DNA of 64,000 nucleotides from Agromyces protaetiae (lineage in GTDB: Bacteria > Actinomycetota > Actinomycetes > Actinomycetales > Microbacteriaceae). The stretch is from assembly GCF_030866785.1 (NCBI RefSeq), contig NZ_CP133018.1, positions 2,232,001 through 2,296,000 of the forward strand, given 5' to 3'. Of the stretch, positions 17,845 through 29,552 are shown piece after piece (positions within the stretch are counted from its first letter, which is position 1; the number at the start of each line of letters is the position of its first letter). The position numbers were made by a program, and so were the translations under genes. The notes beneath the pieces are model-generated. The model had not been told where the DNA came from and did no database searches. It saw only the letters and a list, made by a program, of their open reading frames with translations.

Positions 17845-18450
17845 GGTCTCCTGCGGGGCACGCTGTACGCGCTGCCGAGGTCTGCGCTCGAGCCTGACCC
17901 AGGCCACGAGGATCCCGGCGAGCAGACCGCCGACCCCGTCCGCCGCGAGGTCGCCGATCGTGTCGGTGTAGGTCACGAAGATCTCGTCGGTCACGAACTC
18001 CTTGCCGAGCCACTCGATCATCTCCCAGATCGCGCCGAGCGCGAGGCCCAGAGCGGTGACGATCACGATCGGCGTGCGGCGAAGCGCGCCGACGGCCGCC
18101 GGCGCCGGAACGACCTCGAGACGGGCCAGCGCGAGGTAGAGCAGCGCCGCGAGCACGCCGGTACAGACGACGTGCATGACGAGGTCCCAGCCGGGGACCG
18201 TGCGGTACAGGTCGAACACGTTGCTCCACGCGGCCGCGAGCACGACGACGCCTGAGATCAGGTCGAAACCCGCGCGTGCGCCCAGGAACCTCGGGGCGAA
18301 GACGGCCGGGAGCGCGGCCGCCACGACGCCGGCATCCGTCGGGGCGAACCAGATGAAGGCCACGACGATGCCGAGCACGCCGATGACCCGCACGACGTCG
18401 GCGCCCCACTCGAGGCGGGTGCGGGGGGGCCGCAGGAAGTCATCGATCAT
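17836..18450 (-). CDS. YjdF/DUF2238-like membrane protein
   Basis: 204 residues with about six membrane segments. GAIWEMIEWLGKEFV followed by YTDTIGDLAADGVGGLLAG matches the WExxEW and DTxxDLxxDxxG pattern of YjdF/DUF2238 inner-membrane proteins. Function is unknown. The ATG at 18450 overlaps the upstream gene stop by 4 nt (ATGA), showing translational coupling to the phosphatase-family gene. Confidence 0.7.
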   Translation of the reverse strand: MIDDFLRPPRTRLEWGADVVRVIGVLGIVVAFIWFAPTDAGVVAAALPAVFAPRFLGARAGFDLISGVVVLAAAWSNVFDLYRTVPGWDLVMHVVCTGVLAALLYLALARLEVVPAPAAVGALRRTPIVIVTALGLALGAIWEMIEWLGKEFVTDEIFVTYTDTIGDLAADGVGGLLAGILVAWVRLERRPRQRVQRAPQETSA

Positions 18451-19310
18451 GCCGCGCTCCCCTCCCCGACGCGCACGACCGCCTGCACCGGCAGATGGTC
18501 GGACGGCCAGTCGCCGTCGATCCGGCGCGCGTTGATCGCCACCCGGTCGACGGTCAGGCCCTCGGAGACGAGAATCCGATCGAGCCGTGACCCCTCGGGG
18601 CGAGGCATCCGATAGCCGCCGAACGTGCCGACCGCGGCGGTGAGGCGATGCCCCCCGTTCGTCCACGTGTCGACGAGCAGGTCGTCCGCGAGCAGCGCGC
18701 CGACCGTGCGCGAGCGATCGCCCGCGTTCAGGTCACCGGTGACGATGGTGGGGTCGTCGCCGACGAGCGCGCGGACGTAGGCGACCGAACGGATCCGCGA
18801 CCGCCCCGAGAACGGGTCGAGATGGGTGTTCAGCACCCCGAGCCGGCTCCCGGTCGCGACGTCGCGGAAGCGGGCGGCGACCGCGATCCGAGGGATGACG
18901 TTCCCCCACGACCGCGATCCATCCTGGTCCGGATGCTCCGACAGCGCGTGCTGCCGCCACTCGATGAGCTCGAGCCGGCGGGAGTCGTACACGATGGGGC
19001 ATCCCTCGCCCGTGCGCTGCCGCCCACGACCGTGGCCGACGAACCGGTGACCCGGCCCGAGCGCGGCGAGCACGTCGCGCATCTGGTGCGGCACCGCCTC
19101 TTGGAGGCAGAGCAGCGTCGGCCGCTCGTCGGCGAGAAGCGTACGTGCCCGCGGACGGCGGTGGGACCAGCGATCGGCTCGACGCCCGCTGAGCCGGCCG
19201 AGCGGTCGCCTGAGGTTGAAGGTCATGACGTGCAGACCCGGCGGCGCCACTGGGCCGACGAGCGGACCACGACCGACGTCGCGATCACGTGCAGTCGGAT
19301 GGCTCACCAC
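18447..19310 (-). CDS. endonuclease/exonuclease/phosphatase family protein
   Basis: A 287-residue member of the DNase I-like fold. Metal and catalytic motifs are visible: MTFNLR, LCLQEA (Glu), LNTHLDPF, VTGDLNAGD and SDHLPVQAVV (Asp-His). The target could be a phosphodiester, a phospholipid head group or an inositol phosphate; the sequence does not decide. There is no signal peptide. It is coupled by a 4-nt overlap to the YjdF-like gene. Confidence 0.8.
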   Translation of the reverse strand: MVSHPTARDRDVGRGPLVGPVAPPGLHVMTFNLRRPLGRLSGRRADRWSHRRPRARTLLADERPTLLCLQEAVPHQMRDVLAALGPGHRFVGHGRGRQRTGEGCPIVYDSRRLELIEWRQHALSEHPDQDGSRSWGNVIPRIAVAARFRDVATGSRLGVLNTHLDPFSGRSRIRSVAYVRALVGDDPTIVTGDLNAGDRSRTVGALLADDLLVDTWTNGGHRLTAAVGTFGGYRMPRPEGSRLDRILVSEGLTVDRVAINARRIDGDWPSDHLPVQAVVRVGEGSAA

Positions 19311-19401
19311 GGCTCCTCGGTCGGCTCTTTCACGATACCGACGGTCGATGCGTGGCGCCCGCGCTTGACGCCCCGCGCCGCGTTCGCTATCGGCGCCGGG
19401 C

Positions 19402-20748
19402 TCAGTCGAAGATGCCGTCGAGCACGCTGCCGATCACGAGGCCACCGAGGATGCCGCCCATCATGTCGCCGCCGCCACCGCGTGGCCGGCCGCCGCCCCA
19501 GCCGCCGCCACCGCCCCAGGGATCTTGGGGACGCGCGGAGTCGATGTCACGCTGCGCGAGGTGCAGTGCCTCACCCGCGAGATGGGCGGCACGGCGGGCC
19601 ATGGCCATGGCCTGCTCGCGGTCGTCCTCGTCGATCGCGGTCGCGGCGGCCGCCCGGCCGAGCAGGTGGTCGAGCTCGACGCGGATCCGCTCGGCCTCCG
19701 CGAGGCGCGTCCGGGCATCGGCGCCGATCCAGCCGCGGTGACCGGCGATGAGGTCGCGGGCCACGGCGAGCTGACGGTCGGCGTCGTCGATCGCATGGAT
19801 GACGTGGTCGAGCGGTGGGATGGGCCGGGCCGCGCGCTCGCGTGCGGCCGCGATCGCCGCGTCCAGGCCGGCGTTGGCCTCGCGCAGCCGATCGAGGTGC
19901 GTGAACGGGTCGGCGTTCACGCCCGCGGGCGGCAGCGCCGCGAGGGCGGCCTGCAACTCCCCGATCGCGGCGGTGACCTTGGGTGAAGCGGGTTCCTTGA
20001 GCGCCACGACGAGGTCGCCCCGCGAGTCGTCCACGATCGCGCCCAGTGTGGACTCGGCACGCAGCGCCTCGACCTCGAACGTCTCGACCGCGTCGAGGAG
20101 CGTCGCCGCTCGTCGCACCGATTCGGTGGATGCCTCGAGCGCGAGGTTGGCCTGCTCGCGCTGCCCGGCCGCACGTCGGCGCTCGGCGACGCCCGCGCTG
20201 TGCTCGGCGAAGCCGAGGAGCTGCTCGGCCTCGCCCGGATTGGCCTCGACCTGGGCGAGCGCGTCGGCGGCATAGCGCGCAGCCAGCCGCGACACGGTCT
20301 CGCGTGCGTGCGGAATCCGCTCGCGGAGGCGCGAGGCATCCGCTCGCACCGAGGCGAGGATCTCGGGTGCGCGACGCGCGCGCGCGATCTTGTCGGCGAG
20401 CGCGGCCGTATGGTCGTCGAGGAGCTCTTCGCCCCACTCGCACAACTGCACAATGCGCGCGTTGCGGGTACGCAGCTCTTCGGCGGTGTCGGGGATCTCG
20501 TCGTGATTGAGCTGGTGCAGCCGGAACGCCTCGCCCATGTGCGTGCGCACCGCGGTGAGCGCCTCGGCGAGCCCGGTCGTCGCGTCGGGGCCGAGCTCGG
20601 CCTCGGCGAACACGAGCTCGTCGGAGGTCACGCGAATGCGCTCGTCGGCGGCGACCAGGGCCGCTCTGGCGCGCTGCGCGAGGTCGGCGTCTTCTGCCCG
20701 CACCTGCTGTTCCTGCTCGCGTCGGCGCTTGCCCCAGAATCCGGCCAT
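19402..20748 (-). CDS. coiled-coil protein with glycine-rich C-terminus
   Basis: 448 residues, mostly charged Ala/Glu/Arg helices that look like long coiled coils. They end in a Gly/Trp-rich tail (WGGGGGWGGGRPRGGGGD) and a short hydrophobic end (MMGGILGGLVIGSVLDGIFD). The tail resembles that of actinobacterial TPM-domain proteins, but the TPM phosphatase domain and signal peptide are missing. It starts MAGFWGKRRRE at 20748; the longer open frame upstream is antisense to the regulator and is rejected. Role unknown. Confidence 0.7.
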   Translation of the reverse strand: MAGFWGKRRREQEQQVRAEDADLAQRARAALVAADERIRVTSDELVFAEAELGPDATTGLAEALTAVRTHMGEAFRLHQLNHDEIPDTAEELRTRNARIVQLCEWGEELLDDHTAALADKIARARRAPEILASVRADASRLRERIPHARETVSRLAARYAADALAQVEANPGEAEQLLGFAEHSAGVAERRRAAGQREQANLALEASTESVRRAATLLDAVETFEVEALRAESTLGAIVDDSRGDLVVALKEPASPKVTAAIGELQAALAALPPAGVNADPFTHLDRLREANAGLDAAIAAARERAARPIPPLDHVIHAIDDADRQLAVARDLIAGHRGWIGADARTRLAEAERIRVELDHLLGRAAAATAIDEDDREQAMAMARRAAHLAGEALHLAQRDIDSARPQDPWGGGGGWGGGRPRGGGGDMMGGILGGLVIGSVLDGIFD

Positions 20749-20849
20749 GCCTTCGATCCTATTGGCGCCCTCGCCAGCGTGGTGCACTCCCTCGAGGTCC
20801 CAGCGACCCGATGGCCTGCGAGCCCGACGGATCCGCGCGGGTCGCGGTC

Positions 20850-22523
20850 TCAACGCAGGTCGTCTCGCATGGCCGAACGGATGCGCGTGGCGATGTGCAG
20901 GTTGAGCCGGGAGTCCGGGTCGGCAACGTCGCGGCCGCTCACCTCGCGGATACGGCCGAGACGGTACCGCAGCGTACTCCGGTGGATGATCAGCGCCTTC
21001 GCCGTGCGATCGTAGTTGCCACCTGCATCCAGGTACACGCCGAGGGTGCGAACGAGGTCTGAACGGTGAGCCCGGTCGTGTTCGATCAGCGTGCCGAGCC
21101 ACTCAGACACGAACCGTTCGAGTTCGGCCCCATCACCCGAGGTGTCGAGGATGCGAAGCAGACCGAGATCGTCGTGGTTCGATATGCCGAACGGCCGACG
21201 CGACTCGGCCCGGATGTGCAAGGCGCGCCTGGCCTCGCCGAACGAAAGGGCGAGGTCTCCGGGGAGGTACCGGCCGCCGATGCCGATCGTACCCCGCGTA
21301 CTGCACACCGCGGTGGACAGCCTCTCGTAGAGGCTGGAGAGGTCGTGGCCATCGGCGACCACCGCGAGCATCACCTCGGATCGCCGTGTGATCAGGGCCG
21401 GCACGCGCATCGCGGCGAGCTCGTGTCTCAGCGCGGCGCCGAGGTCGACACCGTTCGGCGTCGGGGACTCCCAGATGACGAGGACCACGCGTTGGGCACC
21501 GCTCAGATCGAAGTGCAGCGCTTCGGCTCGGGCGAGGCCGTCGACGACGACGGTGCCCTCGACGAGATCGTCCGCGAGGTCGCGCCCCAGCCTGATCTCC
21601 ACCTCCGCGATCTCCCGGCGGTGGGCGAGCTCGACGGCGATCATCGCGCTCGCGTACTCGACGGCGAATCGATCGATGTCGCTCCGGCTGTCGTCCGGAT
21701 CGTAGATCCCGATGACTCCGAGCGTCTCCCCACGAGCGCGGATCAGCGTCGAACGCCACTCAGCGCTGAGCGACCCGGCGGGCGAAGGCCTGCCGTCGGG
21801 AAGCAGCGCGCTCGAGGGCCCTGCGGGGCCTCCGGCGGCGATGAAGACGCGTTCGTTGCCGAAGGAGTCCTGCAGCATGACCGACCGCCGGAGGATGTCG
21901 CTCAGGGTCTCGACGATCTGCGCCTCGCCGTCGCCGGTTCCCGCCGCGGCGAGGAGCGAATCACGGATGTGCTGGTGCGAGCTCAGCCGGGCGATCGTGG
22001 CCGCCATCGTACGGTTCGAACCCGCCTGCGTCTCGCCGAGCAGGCTGAGCTCGCGGGCGTGACGGCGCTCGCGGTCGATGAGGTCGGCCGTCGCGAGCGC
22101 AGCCCCGGTCGGCTCTGCCAGCGCGTGCAGCAGGAACATCTCCCCGCTCGATGGTTCCGCTGACGACTGGAGCACGAAGGCTCCTCTGACCTTGCCGGTC
22201 CCCCAGAAGAACAGCACGTACCGCCAGACATCACCATGCTCGAGGACGCCGCTCGTGCCTGCCCGCGCCTCGACGGCCAGATCGAGTCGGCGGTTCGCTC
22301 TGCCCGAATAGCGGACGAGCCCGGCGTCCGCGGCGATGTACACCGTGCGAACCACGCATCCGGTGAGCGCCCTGGCTGACGCGCTCGCGAGGCGCACCGT
22401 TCCTGCTACGGACGGGCGCTCGAACATTCTCGATCCCAGCTTGAAGAGGTCGAACAGACTCGCCTGCGTCTCGGAGTCGAGGTCGGCCTGCGCGAAAGGG
22501 TCTGGATCGCTCATTGCGCCCAT
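20850..22523 (-). CDS. PucR-type regulator divergent from the chaperone operon
   Basis: 557 residues. The C-terminus holds a PucR HTH: LDAGGNYDRTAKALIIHRST, then LRYRLGRIREVSGRD. The N-terminal two thirds contain two GAF-like stretches (about 25-190 and 210-330) and a middle PucR-type region. The start at 22523 (MGAMSDPD) follows ggagag; MSDPD at 22514 is an alternative. Divergent arrangement with dnaK across 180 bp suggests that it senses stress and controls that operon, which is inference. An apparent 1171-residue extension of the frame is antisense to dnaK and is not real. Confidence 0.75.
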   Translation of the reverse strand: MGAMSDPDPFAQADLDSETQASLFDLFKLGSRMFERPSVAGTVRLASASARALTGCVVRTVYIAADAGLVRYSGRANRRLDLAVEARAGTSGVLEHGDVWRYVLFFWGTGKVRGAFVLQSSAEPSSGEMFLLHALAEPTGAALATADLIDRERRHARELSLLGETQAGSNRTMAATIARLSSHQHIRDSLLAAAGTGDGEAQIVETLSDILRRSVMLQDSFGNERVFIAAGGPAGPSSALLPDGRPSPAGSLSAEWRSTLIRARGETLGVIGIYDPDDSRSDIDRFAVEYASAMIAVELAHRREIAEVEIRLGRDLADDLVEGTVVVDGLARAEALHFDLSGAQRVVLVIWESPTPNGVDLGAALRHELAAMRVPALITRRSEVMLAVVADGHDLSSLYERLSTAVCSTRGTIGIGGRYLPGDLALSFGEARRALHIRAESRRPFGISNHDDLGLLRILDTSGDGAELERFVSEWLGTLIEHDRAHRSDLVRTLGVYLDAGGNYDRTAKALIIHRSTLRYRLGRIREVSGRDVADPDSRLNLHIATRIRSAMRDDLR

Positions 22524-22703
22524 CGTGATGCACTCTCCGCACCTCGACACTAACCCGTTCCGGTGTACCCCGACAGTGCGAGACCTGAGGTTTCTTTCAC
22601 CCTCGGAGGACGAAGATTCGCGCGAGACACAGGCGCACACTCGGCACCAGGCGCGACACGTGGTCGGGTGCTCGATCCGGCCACACCACGAAGGGGACGT
22701 CTC

Positions 22704-24584
22704 ATGGCCAAAGCAGTCGGCATCGACCTGGGTACCACGAACTCGGTGATCGCGGTGTGGGAGGGCGGCGAGGCAAAGGTCATCCCGAACGCGGAGGGCG
22801 CTCGCACGACCCCGTCCGTCGTCGCATTCACGGACACCGGTGAGCGACTGGTCGGGCAACTGGCCCGGCGGCAGGCGATCCTGAACCCCAAAGGCACGAT
22901 CTCTTCGGCGAAGCGATTCATCGGGCGCAACTTCGACGAGGTCGAGGCGGAGGCCAAGGCGGTCGGATTCGACATCGTGCCAGGTCCGAACGGCGAGGCG
23001 AGGTTCACCATCCGCGGAAAGCTGTACGCACCGGAGGAGATCAGCGCACTCGTACTGCGGAAGCTCGCCGACGACGCAGGGAAGTTCCTCGGTGAGAAGG
23101 TCACCGAGGCCGTCATCACGGTCCCGGCGTACTTCAACGACGCCCAGCGCACGGCGACGAAGGACGCCGGCCGCATCGCCGGGCTGGAGGTGCTCCGCAT
23201 CATCAACGAACCGACGGCAGCAGCGCTCGCCTACGGGATGGACAAGAAGGAGCATGAGACCGTCCTCGTCTTCGACCTCGGCGGCGGCACGTTCGATGTG
23301 AGCCTGCTCGACGTGGGTGACGGCGTCGTGGAGGTGCGCTCGACCGCGGGCGACACCCACCTCGGCGGCGACGACTTCGATCGCCGTATCGTCGACTACC
23401 TCGCGGACGAGTTCCAGAAAGACAACGGCATCGATCTCCGCCAGGACTCCCAGGCGCTGCAGCGTCTCTTCGAGGCGGCCGAGAAAGCCAAGGTCGAGCT
23501 CAGTACGGTCAGCCAGACGCAGGTCAGTCTGCCGTTCATCACGGCGGATGCCGCCGGCCCGAAACACCTCACCACGACGCTCAAACGCGCCACCTTCGAG
23601 AGCATCACCGCGGACCTGGTGGAACGCTGCCTCGGCCCGGTGCGTCAGGCGATGGAGGACGGAAAGGTCACGGAGAACGACATCGACGAAGTGATCCTCG
23701 TCGGCGGCTCGACGAGGATCCCGGCCGTGCAGAGCCTCGTCAGGCGGCTCACCGGCGGCAAGGACCCGAACATGACCGTGAATCCGGATGAGGTGGTCGC
23801 CGTCGGCGCAGCCATTCAGGCGGGCGTGCTCAAGGGTGAGGTCGGCGACGTGCTCCTGCTCGACGTGACCCCGCTCTCGCTGGGTGTCGAGACCCGCGGC
23901 GGGGTGATGACGAAGATCATCGAACGGAACACGACCATCCCCGCGCGCCGGAGCGAGGTGTTCTCCACCGCTCAGGACAACCAGGACTCCGTCGAGATCG
24001 TGGTGCTGCAGGGTGAGCGCGAGCGCGCCGCCGACAACCGCGTCCTCGGCCAGTTCACCTTGACCGGGATCCGACCGGCGCCACGTGGCGAACCGCAAGT
24101 CGAGGTCACCTTCGACATCGATGCCAACGGCATCCTCAATGTCAACGCACGCGACAAAGACACCGGAGCAGAGCAGGGCATCACGATCAGCGGCACCACC
24201 AATCTCGATCAGGCCGAGATCGAGCGCATGGTGCAGGAAGCAGAACACCACCGCGCCGAAGACGCACGCCTGCGCGAAGACATCGACGCCCGGAACGAAC
24301 TGGACGCGGCTGCGTACCGGGTCGAGCGCGCGCTGTCGGAGCGCGGCGGGTCGGTACCCGAGCATGAGCGCTCACGCGCCGAGATGCTGATCGGACAGGC
24401 GAGGGAGGCCGTCGAGCGACAGGTCTCCGCGTCCGAAGCCCGAGAGCTGACCGGCGAACTGCAGCAGGTGGAGGCCGCGCTGTCGGTCGCCCGGGCGGCC
24501 GAGTCGTCGCCTGAGAGGCCGGCCGATACCGGCGAGAGCGACGCGGCGGACGACGTCGTGGACGCCGAGTTCGATCGGAACTGA
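22704..24584 (+). CDS. dnaK: chaperone DnaK (Hsp70), accessory copy
   Basis: A 626-residue Hsp70. Nucleotide-binding motifs are intact: [36 protein letters not shown] and [14 protein letters not shown]. The substrate domain and linker ([19 protein letters not shown]) follow, and the tail ends in DVVDAEFD. The ATG at 22704 begins the family N-terminus; the open frame 5' of it is promoter. It heads the operon with grpE 14 nt downstream. It is called accessory because the locus lacks hspR and carries clpB, thioredoxin and a reductase. No HAIR (CTTGAGT-N7-ACTCAAG) or CIRCE element is seen upstream. Confidence 0.93.
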   Translation: MAKAVGIDLGTTNSVIAVWEGGEAKVIPNAEGARTTPSVVAFTDTGERLVGQLARRQAILNPKGTISSAKRFIGRNFDEVEAEAKAVGFDIVPGPNGEARFTIRGKLYAPEEISALVLRKLADDAGKFLGEKVTEAVITVPAYFNDAQRTATKDAGRIAGLEVLRIINEPTAAALAYGMDKKEHETVLVFDLGGGTFDVSLLDVGDGVVEVRSTAGDTHLGGDDFDRRIVDYLADEFQKDNGIDLRQDSQALQRLFEAAEKAKVELSTVSQTQVSLPFITADAAGPKHLTTTLKRATFESITADLVERCLGPVRQAMEDGKVTENDIDEVILVGGSTRIPAVQSLVRRLTGGKDPNMTVNPDEVVAVGAAIQAGVLKGEVGDVLLLDVTPLSLGVETRGGVMTKIIERNTTIPARRSEVFSTAQDNQDSVEIVVLQGERERAADNRVLGQFTLTGIRPAPRGEPQVEVTFDIDANGILNVNARDKDTGAEQGITISGTTNLDQAEIERMVQEAEHHRAEDARLREDIDARNELDAAAYRVERALSERGGSVPEHERSRAEMLIGQAREAVERQVSASEARELTGELQQVEAALSVARAAESSPERPADTGESDAADDVVDAEFDRN

Positions 24585-24598
24585 GGACCTCGAGAGCC

Positions 24599-25135
24599 AT
24601 GGAACTCCCCGACGAGCGCAGCACGGACGCTGATGACGGTCTCGCCTCCGACGAGCGTTCCGACACCGAGGACCAGCCCTCACCGACCCCGCCAGACGAT
24701 CTGGAGCTCCGCCTCGCGGACGCCGAGAACGGCTGGCGTCGTGCGGCGGCGGATCTGGACAACGCCCGGAAACGTGCAACGCGTGAACTCGCACTGGCAC
24801 GCGACGCGGAGCGGGCTCGCGCCGCATCCGTCTTCCTTCCCGTCGTGGATGGGCTCGCAGACGCGGTCGGCTACGCGAAGCAGGTGAACGAAGGACTCGC
24901 CGAGGGCATGGACTCGATCCGCGAACACGCCGTCGCCGCGCTCGAGCGACTGGGCTTCCCGCGGATCGACCACGTCGGAGTGCCGTTCGACCCGCGCATC
25001 CACGAGGTCGTCTCGGTCGTCGAGGACGCTGACGCACCGCCGCGGACGGTGGTGGCCGTCACTCGGCTGGGATTCGGGACTGCCGAGCATCTGCTGCGGC
25101 CGGCAGGCGTCGTGGTCACCTCGGCGGAGGAGTGA
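24599..25135 (+). CDS. grpE: nucleotide exchange factor GrpE
   Basis: 178 residues. An acidic N-terminal tail, a long helix with LADAENGWRRAAADLDNARKR, and a C-terminal beta domain (GVPFDPRIHEVVSVVEDAD, then GFGTAEHLLRPAGVVV). It speeds ADP release from DnaK. It lies between dnaK and dnaJ with short gaps, so the Hsp70 cycle is encoded as one unit. It is divergent from typical housekeeping GrpE, with few lysines in the beta domain. Confidence 0.88.
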   Translation: MELPDERSTDADDGLASDERSDTEDQPSPTPPDDLELRLADAENGWRRAAADLDNARKRATRELALARDAERARAASVFLPVVDGLADAVGYAKQVNEGLAEGMDSIREHAVAALERLGFPRIDHVGVPFDPRIHEVVSVVEDADAPPRTVVAVTRLGFGTAEHLLRPAGVVVTSAEE

Positions 25136-25139
25136 TGTC

Positions 25140-26075
25140 GTGGCAGACGACTATTACCAGCTCCTCGGCGTCCCGAGGTCGGCCGACGCCAAGGAGATCC
25201 AGCGCGCGTACCGCACGCTTGCCCGCAAGTTCCACCCGGATGTGAACAAGGAGGCGGGCGCCGAGGACAGGTTCAAGCAGATCAGCGAGGCGTACCACGT
25301 GCTGTCCGACCCGGAGTCGCGGGCCCAGTACGACCGGTTCGGCCCGGAGTTCCGCCAGTACGCCGCTGAACGCGAGTACGCCACGCAGGCCGGCGGCACC
25401 CGCGGAGGCGGCGGCCGCTCCAGAGCCCGGCCGGGACCGTCCGGTTTCAGCTGGTCGAGCGCGCAGGGCGCCGCCGGTCCGGGCGGCGATTCCGTCAACT
25501 GGGACGACCTCTTCGGCGACGTGTTCGGCTCGATGCGGGGCATGGACCGCGAGGCCGAGCTCGAGCTGACCGTCGAGGAGGCCTTCCACGGCGGTCCGAG
25601 GACCATCGTGCTCTCCGGTCCGGACGGCGACCGTCAGACGTACGACATCCAGATCCCGTCCGGTGTCCTCGACGGCCAGCGTATCCGCGTCGCCGGTGGC
25701 GGCGGTGCCGGGAGGCAGGATGGCGGGTCCGGAGACCTCATCATCACGTTCAGGGTCCGACCCGACCGCCGCCTCCGGCTCGACGGCAAGAACATCGAGC
25801 TGGATCTCCCGATCTCTCCCTGGGAAGCCGCTCTCGGGGCACGCGTGTCGACTCGGGTGCCCGGCGGCCCGATCACCGTGCGGGTTCCGCCCGGCTCATC
25901 GAGTGGGCGGCGGCTGCGGCTGAAGGGCCAGGGGATGCCGCAACCGGGCGGACGGCCAGGCGACCTGTTCGCGAAGGTCAAAGTCGTGGTCCCCCCACAC
26001 CTGACCGACCGTGAGCGCGAGCTCTTCCAACAGCTGCAGCGCGAGTCCGCCTTCGATCCGAGGTCGTCATCATGA
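25140..26075 (+). CDS. cbpA: DnaJ/CbpA-type co-chaperone without zinc fingers
   Basis: 311 residues. The J domain (about 4-68) has the [17 protein letters not shown] helix with the HPD triad. A Gly/Phe-type linker follows, then two C-terminal substrate domains. No CxxCxGxG zinc repeats are present, so it is a type II CbpA-like protein. The start is GTG at 25140, 4 nt after grpE. The next gene encodes a CbpM-like modulator, which supports the CbpA reading. Confidence 0.88.
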   Translation: MADDYYQLLGVPRSADAKEIQRAYRTLARKFHPDVNKEAGAEDRFKQISEAYHVLSDPESRAQYDRFGPEFRQYAAEREYATQAGGTRGGGGRSRARPGPSGFSWSSAQGAAGPGGDSVNWDDLFGDVFGSMRGMDREAELELTVEEAFHGGPRTIVLSGPDGDRQTYDIQIPSGVLDGQRIRVAGGGGAGRQDGGSGDLIITFRVRPDRRLRLDGKNIELDLPISPWEAALGARVSTRVPGGPITVRVPPGSSSGRRLRLKGQGMPQPGGRPGDLFAKVKVVVPPHLTDRERELFQQLQRESAFDPRSSS

Positions 26076-26379
26076 GTTCGCCCCTGCTCCCGGCGCTCCC
26101 GCCCCGCCTGGACCTCGAGATGGTCGCCGCCGCGTCGCGGGTGCATCCCGAGCTGGTTCGACGGTTCGTCGAACTCGACCTCGTGCCTGCCATGCAGGAC
26201 GGGTCGGGTCGGTTGTGGTTCACCCCGGCCGCGCCCGAACTGGTGCGTCGCATCGTGCGGCTGCACGCCGACCTGTCGCTCAACTACGCCGCCGTCGCCC
26301 TGGTCATCGACCTGCTCGCCCGCATCGATGCGCTCGAGAACCGGCGATGGGTGCTCTCCGCCCGAAACGAGGCCCCGCC

Positions 26380-26389
<10 letters not shown>
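26072..26389 (+). CDS. cbpM: CbpM-like chaperone modulator (MerR-type fold)
   Basis: A 105-residue small winged-helix-like protein: [20 protein letters not shown], then [20 protein letters not shown]. The second part matches the DLGINLAGVALVLDLL helix of CbpM proteins, which bind the J domain of CbpA and inhibit it. It sits where hspR stands in the housekeeping actinobacterial dnaK operon. A DNA-binding repressor role is an alternative. The ATG overlaps the dnaJ stop (ATGA), and its 3' end overlaps the clpB start by 10 nt. Confidence 0.75.
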
Positions 26390-29051
<2,662 letters not shown>

Positions 29052-29055
<4 letters not shown>

Positions 29056-29552
29056 CGACGAGCGAGGCGACCACGATCATCCGCTGCCCCAATTGCGGGC
29101 ACAAGAACCGCGTACCCCTCGCGGCCGATGGGCGGCCGCGGTGCGGGCACTGTCATCGGGCGCTTCCCTGGATCGTCAGCGCGCTCGACGACACCTTCGC
29201 CGAGATCGCCGAGCAGGCGGACCCCCCGGTGATCGTGGATATGTGGGCGACCTGGTGCAGCCCCTGCCGCATGGTCAGCCCGGTACTCGAGCAACTCGCC
29301 ACCGAGCGCGCGGGCGACGTGAAGCTGGTCAAAGTGGATATCGACCGGGCTCCGCGTCTTTCCTCGCGGTTCACGGTGCAGGCGGTGCCGACATTGATGA
29401 TCCTGCACCACGGCAAGGTCGTCGCCCGGCAGGCCGGCGCCGCACCCGTCGAGGTGTTGCGCCGCTGGTTCGATGACGCGATGACGAAGGACGCGGAGGA
29501 CGAGAAGAAGGCCGGCGCCGGCAGCGGCGATGGACGAGGACGTGGCTCATGA
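29052..29552 (+). CDS. thioredoxin with N-terminal zinc finger (Trx2/TrxC type)
   Basis: 166 residues. The N-terminal zinc ribbon has CPNCGHKN and CGHCHR. The thioredoxin fold has active site WCSPC, where Ser replaces the usual Gly of WCGPC, and the cis-proline loop VQAVPTLMI. The acidic/Gly tail of about 25 residues is unusual. The ATG overlaps the clpB stop (ATGA). Zinc-ribbon thioredoxins are linked to oxidative stress. Here it stands beside a reductase-like gene, its probable electron donor or partner. Confidence 0.9.

Noticed and set aside
18451..18666. N-terminal extension of the YjdF-like protein
   Set aside because: It overlaps the phosphatase-family gene and is Arg/Gly-rich; the ATG at 18450 gives an ATGA overlap and the family start.
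22524..22703. HspR (HAIR), HrcA (CIRCE) or SigH-type sites before dnaK
   Set aside because: No adequate inverted repeat or GGAAY-N18-GTT pair was found; a lone GGAAC occurs on the minus strand without a matching -10 element.
22524..24365. Long minus-strand extension giving a 1171-residue frame upstream of the PucR regulator
   Set aside because: It is exactly antisense to dnaK, lacks domain content and has Arg/His/Asp-rich composition typical of high-GC antisense frames.
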